A stretch of DNA of 64,000 bases, taken from NCBI GenBank assembly GCA_002104945.1, contig MCFH01000033.1:372001-436000 (forward strand), in the 5' to 3' direction. The translations under genes and the position numbers were made by a program. The notes beneath the pieces are model-generated. The model searched no databases. It was given only the letters and a program-made list of their open reading frames with translations, and was not told where the DNA came from. Shown in pieces: positions 13,073 to 23,694 of this stretch. Origin of the DNA: Piromyces finnis (taxonomy: Eukaryota; Neocallimastigomycota; Neocallimastigomycetes; Neocallimastigales; Neocallimastigaceae). Every line of letters starts with the position of its first letter. Within the stretch, counting starts at the first letter, position 1.

Positions 13073-15989
13073 ATGCTTACAAAACTATTTAGTACAATTT
13101 TGATATTGGGATCACTACTTTATTGTAGTGCTATATCCATTAATATGAAAGCTTTAGTTTTAACCTCAGAAAAGTATATCCAATATGATGATGTTGTAAA
13201 GTTAACTTTACAATCCTATGGTATTCCATATGATATGTATGCTTTCAATGAAAATAATATACCAAAAAGTAACTTAACTTTAGTCAACTCTGATGGTGAA
13301 CCATTATATAACCTTATTATTGTTAATGGTGGAAGTCTTTCATATGAAAATTCTGAAACTCACGCTTGGGTTAGTTATTTAACTTCTGCTCAATGGGCTT
13401 ACATTGAAGAATATGAAGCTAAATACCATGTACGTAGAGTCTCTATCGATTCCGAAATTAATATCTATAATTATATCGATTTATATGACCAAAATGATTG
13501 GGGTAAATCTGTTCCAGAACAAAAACTTATTCCAGCAGATAATGATGTTACTAAGAAGATTTTTGAAGATACCAGAGTTAAATTTACTGCTCCATTAGAT
13601 GTTAACAAGTAAGTATTTATTATATACTTTTTTTTTAAAAAAAAAAATATTAAAAACTTTGGATGGATAATGGATATTAATTAAATTGGAAAAAGAAGAA
13701 AAAAATTAAAGCACATGGATAATTTTTTGCTTATCCCTCCTAAAAGTTGTTATGAAAAATAAAAAAAAAATGTTGCTTATTTTTAAAAAATTTTTAAAAA
13801 ATTTCTAAAACTCCTCTTTTTTATTTTTTATTATGATTAAATGATTATTAACCATTTATTATTTTACAAAATTCTTCATTTTACTATAATTTAATAGTAT
13901 CTATCACACTAGAATAAAGATTACTGATGAATCTATTGTTAAACCATTCTTATACTATGATGATAATGGTTCAAAGGGTGCTGTTGCTGCTACCATCTCT
14001 ACTTTCCCAGATGGTCGTGAAAAAATGAGTTTCTACTTTGGTTTTGGTTCATGGTCTCAAAGTAGTATTATCCTTAATCACTTATGGTTAGTTTGGGGTA
14101 CTCGTAATATTTTCAATGGTTTCCGTCGTGTTTACTTCTCTGCTCATATTGATGATGTTTTCCTTTCAACAGATCTTATTGATATGAAAAAAGGTTTAGT
14201 TGAAAATGAAGAAGGATTAGCTTTCCGTACTAGTAGTAAGGATTATGACGGTATCGTTAAATTCCAAAATGATATTATGAAAAAAATGCCAGACGGTTCT
14301 TTCTTCAGAGTTGAATTAGCTTTCAATGGTAACGGTATTATTATTCAAGCTGATCCAGAATCTGCTGTTGAAGTAGATGGTGAACGTTATGTCGATTTGG
14401 AATTCGTAAAAACTCCAGGTACTGGTGATAAGCGTTGGCCAAAAGAAAATTATCAATTAAATTTCTCTGATTCTTTCTACCAAAAGGATCCATTATTCAA
14501 ATACTTTGCTAATAATGATGCCCATCAAAAGGAATTCTTCTGGAGTTCTCACACCTTCTCTCACGAAAACTTAGATAACGCCTCTAGAAGTGATGTCGAT
14601 AATGAAATTCGTGTCAACATTGAATTAGCTAAGAAATTAGGTGTTGTCGGTAAGGAATGGTGGTCTGAACATGCTATTATCACTCCACAAATTTCTGGTC
14701 TTCACAACAAGGATGCTCTTGAAATTTTCAGACAATACGGTATTACTGCTGGAACTGGTGATCTTAGTCGTCCAGCTATTACTAACCTCGAAAACCCATA
14801 CCTCCCATTCTACACTACTTTAGAATCTAGTAACTTGGAAGGTTTCCCAATTATCCCACGTACCCCAACTGAAATTTACTACATGTGTACTGATGTTGCA
14901 GAAAATACTTGGATGTACAACCATATCTACAAATCTTACTTTGGTAAGGAATCTACCTGGGAAGAAATTTCTGACCGTGAAAGTAAACGTACTTTACTTT
15001 TAATGACTAAACTTCGTCATGAAGCTCACCAATTCCACCAAGCTAACCTTCGTAATGAAGATACTGGAAAATCTCTTCTTGAAGAATGGGTCACCCCAAT
15101 TGTTAACTTGTACAATCAATACGTTGAATGGCCATTAATTTCTCTCAAGATTGATGATAATATGGAAAGCTTCAAAAAACGTGCTAATATTGAAGCTTGT
15201 GGACAAAAAGTTAAATTAATTATTAATGATAACAAGGTGACTGGTATTTCCGTTTCTGCCACTAAAGGTGATTGTACTCTTCCAGTCACTGTTCCAGTTA
15301 AAATTAATGAAGCTACTCTTCCACAAGGTATTACTCTTGAACAAGTTGGTAAGGATCCATTAACTGTCTGGGTTTCCTTAGTCAAGGGTGAAACTAAAAT
15401 AATCGAATTTGCTGAAGGTATTGAATGGAAGATTAATGAAGATACTCCAGCTTCCGCTGAACCATCTAACCCAACTACCACTACTGTTATCGGTAAAAAT
15501 TGAACAACAAGTTTAAAAATTAATTAAAAAAAAAAACTATTTTTTATTTAAAGACACTATTATTAATCAATCTTCATTTATCACTAATATTCTATATCAC
15601 TATTTATAATCAAATATTATTATTTATAAATGTTATTTTATATATATCACTACTATTTATACCCTCTTTATCACTATGATTCCTATCATTTTATTTTTTT
15701 TCTCTATGATTATCTTTTATCCAATATATAATTAGATGAACAAACAGTTATTGTTGATACTACCACCACTATAATTGATGATGTTACTACTCCAGTCACA
15801 ACAACAACAACAACTACTACTACTACTACTACAACTACTACTCCAGTCACAACAACAACAACAGCTACTACTACTACTACAACTACTACTACTACTACCG
15901 CAACTCCAACTTCATCTACACAAAATTGTGATCAATATAAATTACAAATTCTTAAATACATTAAATGCATATTAAACATTAAAATCTAA
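13073..15989 (+). CDS. Agd3-like polysaccharide deacetylase (CE18 type), three exons
   Basis: Secreted deacetylase resembling Aspergillus Agd3, which removes N-acetyl groups from galactosaminogalactan. Exons are 13073-13608, 13898-15492 and 15736-15989, giving 794 residues. Phases agree, and the first junction restores the NIYHTR stretch matching GIYHNR in the paralogue at 27905. Signal peptide about 1-20, then an N-terminal domain that would correspond to CBM87, then the deacetylase domain. Visible motifs are HIDDVFL (metal-binding Asp pair, about 261) and HTFSH (HxxxH, about 397), then PRTPTEIYY. Exon 3 adds a Thr-rich, Pro-interrupted tail and ends NCDQYKLQILKYIK... with no CBM1 and no dockerin. 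If exon 3 is not used, translation stops at 15503. Intron 1 is 289 bases and intron 2 is 243. The substrate in this fungus is inferred only. Confidence 0.85.
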
Positions 15990-16663
15990 TCAAGCTAAAT
16001 GAATATAAATCTAATTATAAATTATCCAAATATTTTTATTATTAAAAATGTTATATAAATTAATGATTTATTAAATATATCATATACTATTTGATTAAAT
16101 AATATTTTTTTTATTATTTAATACCTTTTTTTTTTTTATCTCATTATTTATCTTTATTTAAAAAAAAAACTTCCATATTTTAAGAAAATATATTTTTTAT
16201 TTTTTATATTAAAAAAAAAAGTATCTAGGTATAATTAAAACCTATACCTTGTGTACTTTTTTTTTTTTTAGTTCCATTCATTCTATTCATACTAAATATA
16301 TATAATTTTTTTTTATTAAAAATTATTTTAAATAGAGAAAAAAAAAATCAATATTTTTAATTTTTATATTTTTTTTTTTTAAAAAAAAAGCCTATATAGA
16401 TTTTTTTTTTTAATTAAAAAAAAAAAGTATACTATTTTTTAATATAATAATTTTTACACGTTTATAAACTTTTTTAAATAAAAGTAATCTAAAAAAATAT
16501 ATAAAAAGTAAGATTATTTTTAAAAGTGTTTCTTAAAGATGTCCATAAGAATTTGTAAAAAAAAATTTTTTTTTTTTGAAACTTAATGAATCCTAATTAA
16601 AAAAAAAAAAAAAAAAAAAAACGAAGCGTATTAAAAAATGTGATATTTTTTTTCAATAAAATG
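15990..16663. other. A/T spacer before the LINE array
   Basis: Homopolymer-rich A/T sequence. A 23-base poly-A ends at about 16620, just before the first recognisable LINE sequence. It could be the tail of a yet older insertion. Nothing else seen. Confidence 0.5.
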
Positions 16664-17392
16664 GCTGGAATGATGATTACCCTTCATATTCAACGATGGT
16701 GATTCGTCCTGAATCAGTAGAAAATCAGATAGAAATAATAATATTAGTAATGATAGCAATAGTGAAGATAATAATTCTAATTTAGATAGTAATTTAGTTA
16801 ATGATAGTAATAGTTCTAATAATCCGGTGAATATTAATGTGTATGATTATTCTAGTGTGTGCAGTAAAATATTTAAATTCCTTCTTGGGGGAAGAAGTTT
16901 TAACAATATCAATTACAATTCAAGGGAATGGAAAGAACTTTGTAAGCGTCAGATTCAATCTGGTACTAACGAAGGAACACCATTCTTGACGGTAACCGCG
17001 GAACTTCTAACCAAAATCATGCCTTTTGCTATTGGCCAGCAATGGTCAATGTTCAAAAGGTTTGAAGCAACATCCAAGAGCGTCAATGCTGAAGAAACAG
17101 TAAGACAGGCCAGGAGGGCCAGCGCAACCAATGGAGATCATAATTTTGTCCCATGATAAAATTTTGATCTTTGGCTCGGTGTCCCATTGGAAGTCAAATA
17201 CAATTATTATACTTTAGTATGATAGTGGCTTTCTTACTTTAATTAAAATTACTAGAATACATTATACCCAATTTTTATTCATTTGTGTTTATTTAAACAT
17301 ATTTTTTTTTATTTTTATTTTATTTTAATTTTTATATTACATGTATTATAATTTTAATTAAATTAATAATAAAGTTTAAAATATTTGATGCC

Positions 17393-17440
<48 letters not shown>
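16664..17440 (+). mobile_element. LINE copy A: internally deleted, 3' end intact
   Basis: Starts with sequence matching the end of the reverse transcriptase domain (equivalent to 20510-20560 of copy B). It then jumps at about 16722 to the Asn-rich region equivalent to 21618, so about 1.06 kb is missing. The join is out of frame. From there it matches copy B closely through the C-terminal tail (frame 16827-17156, stop TGA at 17154), the 3' UTR ending GATGCCGTT, and a poly-A tail at 17397-17440. Only a handful of base differences from copy B are visible, so the two share a recent source. Confidence 0.9.
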
Positions 17441-17443
<3 letters not shown>

Positions 17444-20400
17444 GAAAATCAGAACAAGAAAGATCCAGTATTTTTACTTAGCAGGAAGCCCCATTCCAAT
17501 TACTTCCTGATGGCTACACTTATCTTAGTGTTCCATTTGATAAGAATTTGTCCCTCCCCTTAGATGATATTCGCTCCTTCTTTATCCGTGGTATTCGATC
17601 ATGGTCAGTAAATATGCTATGGGAAAAACTCGAGGTTATTCTAGAAGATAAATTTAATTCAGTTATTAGTGTTAAATATTTTCAAACTTTCAATGATCAC
17701 TTTTTCTTAGTCAAGGTTCATGGTTCATCGAAAGATTGTATTAAAATCTTACACATGTTAAAGAAGAAACTTTCAGTTACCTCAATTTCCTTTTCAGCTC
17801 GTAGTAGAAGGAATCACAAATACACTTTTTCCACTCTCAAACGTAAAATTTTAGTTTCTAATAAACATCAACATTCTATTCAACAATCATTTCAACAATC
17901 AGTTCAACAATCAGTTCAACAATCTCATCAACAATCCGATCTTCAACAAGATCTTCAACAGGATCTTCAACAAGTTTCCCATCATGAAAATATTCCAGAT
18001 CTACAGCAAACACAATTTCAATCTCAACATTCAACAATTAATTCTAATAGTTCTATCAACTCTGATAACAGTTCAATAGTTGATAGTTCTTCAGTTTCAC
18101 AGCCATCTAGTAATAGTTCTACTTATTCCTCTGATGCATCATCCATTAATAACGATGACTTTAATAATAATAATAATAGCAACGATTCTTCCTCATCCAA
18201 CAAGCCTGATAACTTTTCTTTTTGTCTTAGTTGGAACACCAATGGGTGGAATCATGAAAAGAGAGATAGTATTAGCTATTTCACAGCTATTTTCAAACCA
18301 TTATTCTTATGTTTCCAAGAAACTGGTAATGGTTCTGGATCGAATACAGATTATCCTTGTCGTGTTACTTTGCGAAACTATAGACACTTTTTCAAGAAAG
18401 CTGACGAATCAGTTCCGGGAATGAGAGGTTTATATTTAGGTTTTCACAATTCATGTCAAGCCTCACTTGAAAACTTCTCTGGAAAGTATATTATTTCTAT
18501 TTATACTTTTAGTCTCTGGAATAGATTCAAATGCTCGATTGGTAATGTTTATATGCCTCATAGTCATCACAACATCTATGTTGATCATGCAAAGTTAGAA
18601 GTTCGCTTGTGGTTACAAACTCATTCATCCCATCCATCGATTCTTGTTGGTGATTTTAATATGTCTAAAGTAAAATTATCCAACTGGTTATCAACTAATG
18701 GATTAGGAGATTGGGAAATTCTTCCGCTTAGAGGGTCTACTATCTCTTGGACTCGAGGTGATCAATCTTCCGACATTGACCATGCTCTTATCAATTCGAA
18801 GATGAAAGATCTTATTCACTCAGGATCATTTATAAATAATTTTTATCCTGTATCAGACCATAAGCCACTTCTTATTAATGGTAAAATTATTCCTATGGAA
18901 GATTTTTCTAATGACTTTAATGTTCCTAAGAAAATTCTGAAATGGAATAGATTAAAATGTATTGAGGAAAAGGAATCTATTCTCAGTCATAATAAATTCC
19001 AAATACTTTCAGCAAAATTCAACGATCCTAATGTTTCTACAGATGAACTTTCCAAAGAGTTTACTTCAACTGCTTTTTCAATTGCAGACGAGCTCAGTAT
19101 TACTTCAGCAAATAATGTTATAAAGTCTTCATTTCATATTTCACAACAAATTTTTAATCTCCAAAAAATCAAAATGAAGTTGTATAAGAGATTTAAAAAA
19201 GAAAGAATTTATGATATAGATGAATTTATTAAAAGAATTAAAATCTACCGTAAACTCATTGATTACATCCACAAAAGATGTAATGAATTTAGGAAGCAAG
19301 AATATCTTCATTGGATTAAAACAGGATGTGAGTATATGAAGAGTCATAATCCTAAGAAGGCCTGGAAATGGATCAAGAAAACTGCAAAAATTGGAAAAGA
19401 TTCTTTCTTTATTGCTCAACCAATTAAAAATAAAAATGGAGAATTAGTTGTTGCTACGGAAGAACAACTAGATGTGTGGCATGATCATTTCGAAAATCTT
19501 GCATCAGATCCAAGTGGTGTAAGTCTTGATTTGGAGCATTGGTATGAAGAACCAACGAATAAACGTTTTTCACTTCCTATGCTTGATGAGTGGGATATCA
19601 ACCAAGATATTAGTATTGATGAAGTCAAGTCAGCTATCCTCACTACTCCAAATTATAAAGCATCAGGTCCGGATGGTATTCCAATTGAATTTTACAAAGC
19701 ATTAGTTCCATCAAGTAATGATTCTAATAATGCTACAGATAATAATTCTTCTGGTAATACTACTTCAGATAATGATGCTCATGGTTTAAATTTTATTCTT
19801 AAATTATTCAACCGTATTTGGGATGGAGATTTCCCCAACTCATGGAATGAATCCAGTATTGTTTCTATTCCTAAGAAGGGAGATTTGACAGATTGTGATA
19901 ACTATCGAGGTATATCACTTATCAATAATGGTATTAAGTTGATTTCCAAAATTGTCACCACTAGAATCTCAGAATATGGTTTAAAGAATAATTTCATTAG
20001 ACCTGAACAATTTGGTTTTCGAAAAAAGGAAGAAAGTATCAGTCTTTTCATTTCAATCCAAGAAATATGCCGTAGACGTCAATTAGATAATAAAGAGACA
20101 TATTTGGCCTTTTTAGATCTCAGGAAAGCATACGATTCAGTCCCAATCGGTAATATTCTCCATAAATTAGATTGTTTAGGAATCCGAGGTAAGAGTCTAC
20201 AATTTATCAAAAATTTATATTTAACATCTAAGGCTAATGTCAAATTAGATGGACAATTCTCGAAATCTTTTGATGTGAAGAAAGGAGTCCGTCAAGGATG
20301 CCCTCTTTCTCCTATTCTCTTTAATCTCTTTATTAATGATATATTTAAAGAGTGCGAAGATCTAGGAGTCAGTTTAGGTGACACTCGATGCTGTGGTGGA

Positions 20401-22278
20401 CTTTTTGCAGATGATATAGTTATTTGTGCTCCAACAAGAGGATGCTTAAAAAAGATGCTTAGAAGAGTTAATGAATGGGCATTGTATAATGAAATGGAAT
20501 TTGGTATCCAGAAATGTTCAACGATGGTGATTCGTCCTGAATCAATAGAAAATCAGAACAAGAGAGATCCAACATTTTACTTAGCAGGACAACCCATTCC
20601 AACTACTGATTGTTATACTTATCTTGGTGTTCCATTTGATAAGAATTTGTCCCTTAAACCAGTAATTAAAGCTCTTAATAACAAGGTTTTGAAAGGACTT
20701 TTCTCAGTCAGTAAATTCTTAAGAAATCCTAATATTCCTATTCCTTTCAAAAAACTAGTACTTAACTCACAAGTGATTAGCAGAGTTTCATACTTTGCAC
20801 CATTACTTGGATCCAACAAAGCTAGGTCTAGGATTGCTCAGAAGCATGTTAACAAAGGAATACGATGGGTTGCCGGAGTTCATAAAGCTGTATCGTTTAT
20901 ATCTTTATACTCTATTTCAAAAGATTTGAATATTCCTCCATTGTCAGCCAAATGTGCGTTAGCTCAGGTTAGATGTTTTAACAAATGGAAAAACTCAAAT
21001 TGTATTATCTCACACCTTGTCAATTACATTCCTAAATTTAGAAAATACACGTGGTGCAAATCAAGTAGGACACTTGATAAAAAATTAAAGAAACATGGAG
21101 ATGTTAAAGCAGTTAAAAACTTTTATTGGAAAGATCTCAAAGGGAATTCAATCAAAGCGCAATATTATGATGATAATAAGTTTATTGAAACTAAAGATTT
21201 TATCAAATTATGTTATGAATACCCAGAGTTTGCCTATGGCTTCTACTGGCTATTGAAAGCAAGAAGCGGATATAAGTTGGATGCTAGAGTTGCCAAAGCT
21301 GCCAAATTTGTTGATCCAGTTTGTCCTAACTACTGTCCATGTTGCAAGTGTGGAGATCAAAGTATTAAACATTGGTTATTAGATTGTCCAACATTTAGAG
21401 ATATCCGTATTAAACATTATGATTCTATAGTCCAGCTATTAAATTTTTTCAGTCAACGTAATTCCAATAGTCCTATCAATAATAATGAAATTGATAATAT
21501 CAGTAGAGATAGTAATAACAGTAATAGTAATAGTAACAATAATAATAATAACAATAGTAATAATAACAATAGTAGTAATAGTAATAATAGAAATAGTAAT
21601 AATAACAATAGTAGTAATAGAAATAATAATATTAATAATGATAGCAATAGTGAAGATAATAATTCTAATTTAAATAGTAATTTAGTTAATGATAGTAATA
21701 GTTCTAATAATCCGGTGAATATTAATGTGTATGATTATTCTAGTGTGTGCAGTAAAATATTTAAATTCCTTCTTGGGGGAAGAAGTTTTAACAATATTAA
21801 TTACAATTCAAGGGAATGGAAAGAACTTTGTAAGCGTCAGATTCAATCTGGTACTAACGAAGGAACACCATTCTTGACGGTAACCGCGGAACTTCTAACC
21901 AAAATCATGCCTTTTGCTATTGGCCAGCAATGGACAATGTTCAAAAGGTTTGAAGCAACATCCAAGAGCGTCAATGCTGAAGAAACAGTAAGACAGGCCA
22001 GGAGGGCCAGCGCAACCAATGGAGATCATAATTTTGTTCCATGACAAAATTTTGATCTTTGGCTCGGTGTCCCATTGGAAGTCAAATACAATTATTATAC
22101 TTTAGTATGATAGTGGCTTTCTTACTTTAATTAAAATTACTAGAATACATTATACCCAATTTTTATTCATTTGTGTTTATTTAAACATATTTTTTTATTT
22201 TTATTTTATTTTAATTTTTATATTACATGTATTATAATTTTAATTAAATTAATAATAAAGTTTAAAATATTTGATGCC

Positions 22279-22325
<47 letters not shown>
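17441..22325 (+). mobile_element. LINE copy B: nearly full length with a rearranged 5' end
   Basis: Directly follows the poly-A tail of copy A and ends in its own poly-A (22281-22325). Its first about 110 bases (17441-17552) match an internal stretch of the same element (20543-20653). They are fused at about 17553 to the ORF at the PLDDIRSF codons. The native start codon and about 21 codons, present in the copy at 1-966, are therefore absent. The 3' UTR is about 240 bases and ends GATGCCGTT before the tail, as in copy A. Confidence 0.93.
17548..22044 (+). CDS. LINE ORF: AP-like endonuclease, reverse transcriptase, zinc motif
   Basis: About 1,498 codons open. The endonuclease/exonuclease/phosphatase domain (about 222-440) has WNTNGW, FQETG, VGDFN, SDIDHA and SDHKP. 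The reverse transcriptase (about 766-1030) has LRKAYDS, GVRQGCPLSP and FADD (about 952), then TYLGVPFD. A zinc-binding C-C-H-C cluster at 1264-1282 (CPCCKCGDQSIKHWLLDC) resembles the zf-RVT type. An Asn/Ser-rich microsatellite-coded segment and a conserved roughly 110-residue tail follow. The N-terminus has a Gln-rich run. Base 17548 is TTG, not ATG; no in-frame ATG precedes it before a stop, and the first internal Met is in SVNMLWEK. The copy may therefore not make the normal protein. The domain order fits APE-type non-LTR elements; the clade is not assigned. Confidence 0.93.
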   Translation: MSLPLDDIRSFFIRGIRSWSVNMLWEKLEVILEDKFNSVISVKYFQTFNDHFFLVKVHGSSKDCIKILHMLKKKLSVTSISFSARSRRNHKYTFSTLKRKILVSNKHQHSIQQSFQQSVQQSVQQSHQQSDLQQDLQQDLQQVSHHENIPDLQQTQFQSQHSTINSNSSINSDNSSIVDSSSVSQPSSNSSTYSSDASSINNDDFNNNNNSNDSSSSNKPDNFSFCLSWNTNGWNHEKRDSISYFTAIFKPLFLCFQETGNGSGSNTDYPCRVTLRNYRHFFKKADESVPGMRGLYLGFHNSCQASLENFSGKYIISIYTFSLWNRFKCSIGNVYMPHSHHNIYVDHAKLEVRLWLQTHSSHPSILVGDFNMSKVKLSNWLSTNGLGDWEILPLRGSTISWTRGDQSSDIDHALINSKMKDLIHSGSFINNFYPVSDHKPLLINGKIIPMEDFSNDFNVPKKILKWNRLKCIEEKESILSHNKFQILSAKFNDPNVSTDELSKEFTSTAFSIADELSITSANNVIKSSFHISQQIFNLQKIKMKLYKRFKKERIYDIDEFIKRIKIYRKLIDYIHKRCNEFRKQEYLHWIKTGCEYMKSHNPKKAWKWIKKTAKIGKDSFFIAQPIKNKNGELVVATEEQLDVWHDHFENLASDPSGVSLDLEHWYEEPTNKRFSLPMLDEWDINQDISIDEVKSAILTTPNYKASGPDGIPIEFYKALVPSSNDSNNATDNNSSGNTTSDNDAHGLNFILKLFNRIWDGDFPNSWNESSIVSIPKKGDLTDCDNYRGISLINNGIKLISKIVTTRISEYGLKNNFIRPEQFGFRKKEESISLFISIQEICRRRQLDNKETYLAFLDLRKAYDSVPIGNILHKLDCLGIRGKSLQFIKNLYLTSKANVKLDGQFSKSFDVKKGVRQGCPLSPILFNLFINDIFKECEDLGVSLGDTRCCGGLFADDIVICAPTRGCLKKMLRRVNEWALYNEMEFGIQKCSTMVIRPESIENQNKRDPTFYLAGQPIPTTDCYTYLGVPFDKNLSLKPVIKALNNKVLKGLFSVSKFLRNPNIPIPFKKLVLNSQVISRVSYFAPLLGSNKARSRIAQKHVNKGIRWVAGVHKAVSFISLYSISKDLNIPPLSAKCALAQVRCFNKWKNSNCIISHLVNYIPKFRKYTWCKSSRTLDKKLKKHGDVKAVKNFYWKDLKGNSIKAQYYDDNKFIETKDFIKLCYEYPEFAYGFYWLLKARSGYKLDARVAKAAKFVDPVCPNYCPCCKCGDQSIKHWLLDCPTFRDIRIKHYDSIVQLLNFFSQRNSNSPINNNEIDNISRDSNNSNSNSNNNNNNNSNNNNSSNSNNRNSNNNNSSNRNNNINNDSNSEDNNSNLNSNLVNDSNSSNNPVNINVYDYSSVCSKIFKFLLGGRSFNNINYNSREWKELCKRQIQSGTNEGTPFLTVTAELLTKIMPFAIGQQWTMFKRFEATSKSVNAEETVRQARRASATNGDHNFVP

Positions 22326-22327
<2 letters not shown>

Positions 22328-22924
22328 ATTTGTCCCTTAGACCAGTAATTAAAGCTCTTAATTTAGTTAATAATAGTAATAGTTCCAATAATCCGATGAA
22401 TATTAATGTGTATGATTATTCTAGTGTGTACAATAAACTATTTAAATTCCTTCTTGGAGGAAGAAGTCTTAACAATATCAATTACAATTCAAGGGAATGG
22501 AAAGAACTTTGTAAGTGTCAGATTCAATCTGGCACTAACGAAGGAACATCATTCTTGACGGTAACAGCGGAACTTCTAACCAAAATCATGCTTTTTGCTA
22601 TTTGGCCAGCAATGGTCATTGAAGCAACAGCCAAGAGTGTCAATGCTGAAGAAATAGTAAGACAGACCAAGAGGGCCAGCGCAACCAATGGAGATCTTTG
22701 GCTTGGTGTCCCATTGGAAGTCAAATACAATTATTATATTTTAGTATAATGGTGGCTTTCTTTCTTTAATTAAAATGACTCGAATACATTATATCCAATT
22801 TCTATTCATTTGTGTTTATTTAAACCTATTTTTTTTTTTTTTTTAATTTTGTTTTTTTACAACATGTATAATTAAATTATTAAAAGTTCAAAATTATTTA
22901 ATGTCGTTAAAAAAAAAAAAAAAA
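22326..22924 (+). mobile_element. LINE copy C: short, diverged, 3' portion only
   Basis: Begins AAGAATTTGTCCCTTAGACC, equivalent to 20643-20680 of copy B, then jumps at about 22365 to sequence equivalent to 21677. This join is in frame. It continues through the C-terminal tail and a diverged 3' UTR (ends AATGTCGTT) to a poly-A at 22909-22924. The stop-codon hairpin of copies A and B is missing, so the tail frame runs on to 22749. The open frame from 22171 crosses copy B's poly-A as a polylysine run and is not a separate gene. Copy C is visibly more diverged, hence older. Confidence 0.88.
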
Positions 22925-23100
22925 TTGCCACTAATTTCATTAGACTTGAACAATTTGAATTCTGTAGCAAAAAAAAGAATGCATTAACTTTTACATTTCA
23001 ATTAAAGAAATCCAATAGAGAAGAAAAGTCTATAAGTAAAATTCATCTACCTAGATTTTTCTTCACCTTAAAGAAAGCTTTTGATTTAGATCTAACAAGA
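22925..23100 (+). mobile_element. Decayed LINE reverse-transcriptase fragment
   Basis: Follows the copy C poly-A directly. Matches such as AATTTCATTAGACTTGAACAA and AAAGAAATCCAA, followed by a CTTAAAGAAAGC-like block, align in order with 19990-20150 of copy B, the IRPEQFGF to LRKAYDS region. Frame and many codons are destroyed. An old relic. Confidence 0.7.
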
Positions 23101-23694
23101 AAAATATAAAATTTTATTACAATAAAATTTTGGTAATGAAAAGTAATAGTCTTCCTTAAACTTAAAAAAAGGATTCAACTTTTTATTAGTTTATTTACAT
23201 TTAAAAAGGTTATTACATAAAAGAAAATGCAGTTATATATTCTTAATAAAAACACAATATTAATTTTGGAAAAAAAAAAAAAAAGTACAGTTCTTTTATT
23301 GCGGAGACTTGCGGAATTCAATACTAGTATTAATCCGATTATTATTTAGTCTCATTATTATTACTTTATAGATTAGCAATTGTAAAAAAGATTCATTATT
23401 CCATAGTCTAAAATATTCATTAATAAATAAAGGATTCATTTACTGGATAATTTAAAAGTAAATCCTAAAAGTTTTTTTTTTTTAATATTATAAATAATAA
23501 ATTTTTTAAGGTTTTTTTAATATTATAGTAAAAGGAAAATTTTTTTTTTTTTTTGGTACCACAATACTATCAATATTATTAATATAATATTTTAAACAAT
23601 ATTAATAATTAATAATTAAAAAAAAAATGTTTTTTTTTTTTTTTAAAATTGAAATTTGAAATTTAAAATTAAATCTTTAAATTTTTATATAAAA
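23101..23694. other. A/T spacer upstream of HAD gene
   Basis: No gene or clear element seen. The last about 100 bases, rich in A/T homopolymers, presumably hold the promoter and 5' UTR of the gene starting at 23695. Confidence 0.5.

Noticed and set aside
21453-21673. Leu-rich and Ile-rich frames overlapping the LINE
   Set aside because: Out-of-frame readings of the AAT/AGT microsatellite that codes the Asn/Ser-rich LINE segment.
22171-22749. 192-codon frame starting with a hydrophobic stretch and polylysine
   Set aside because: It reads from the 3' UTR of LINE copy B through its poly-A tail (the polylysine) into copy C, so it is not an independent gene.
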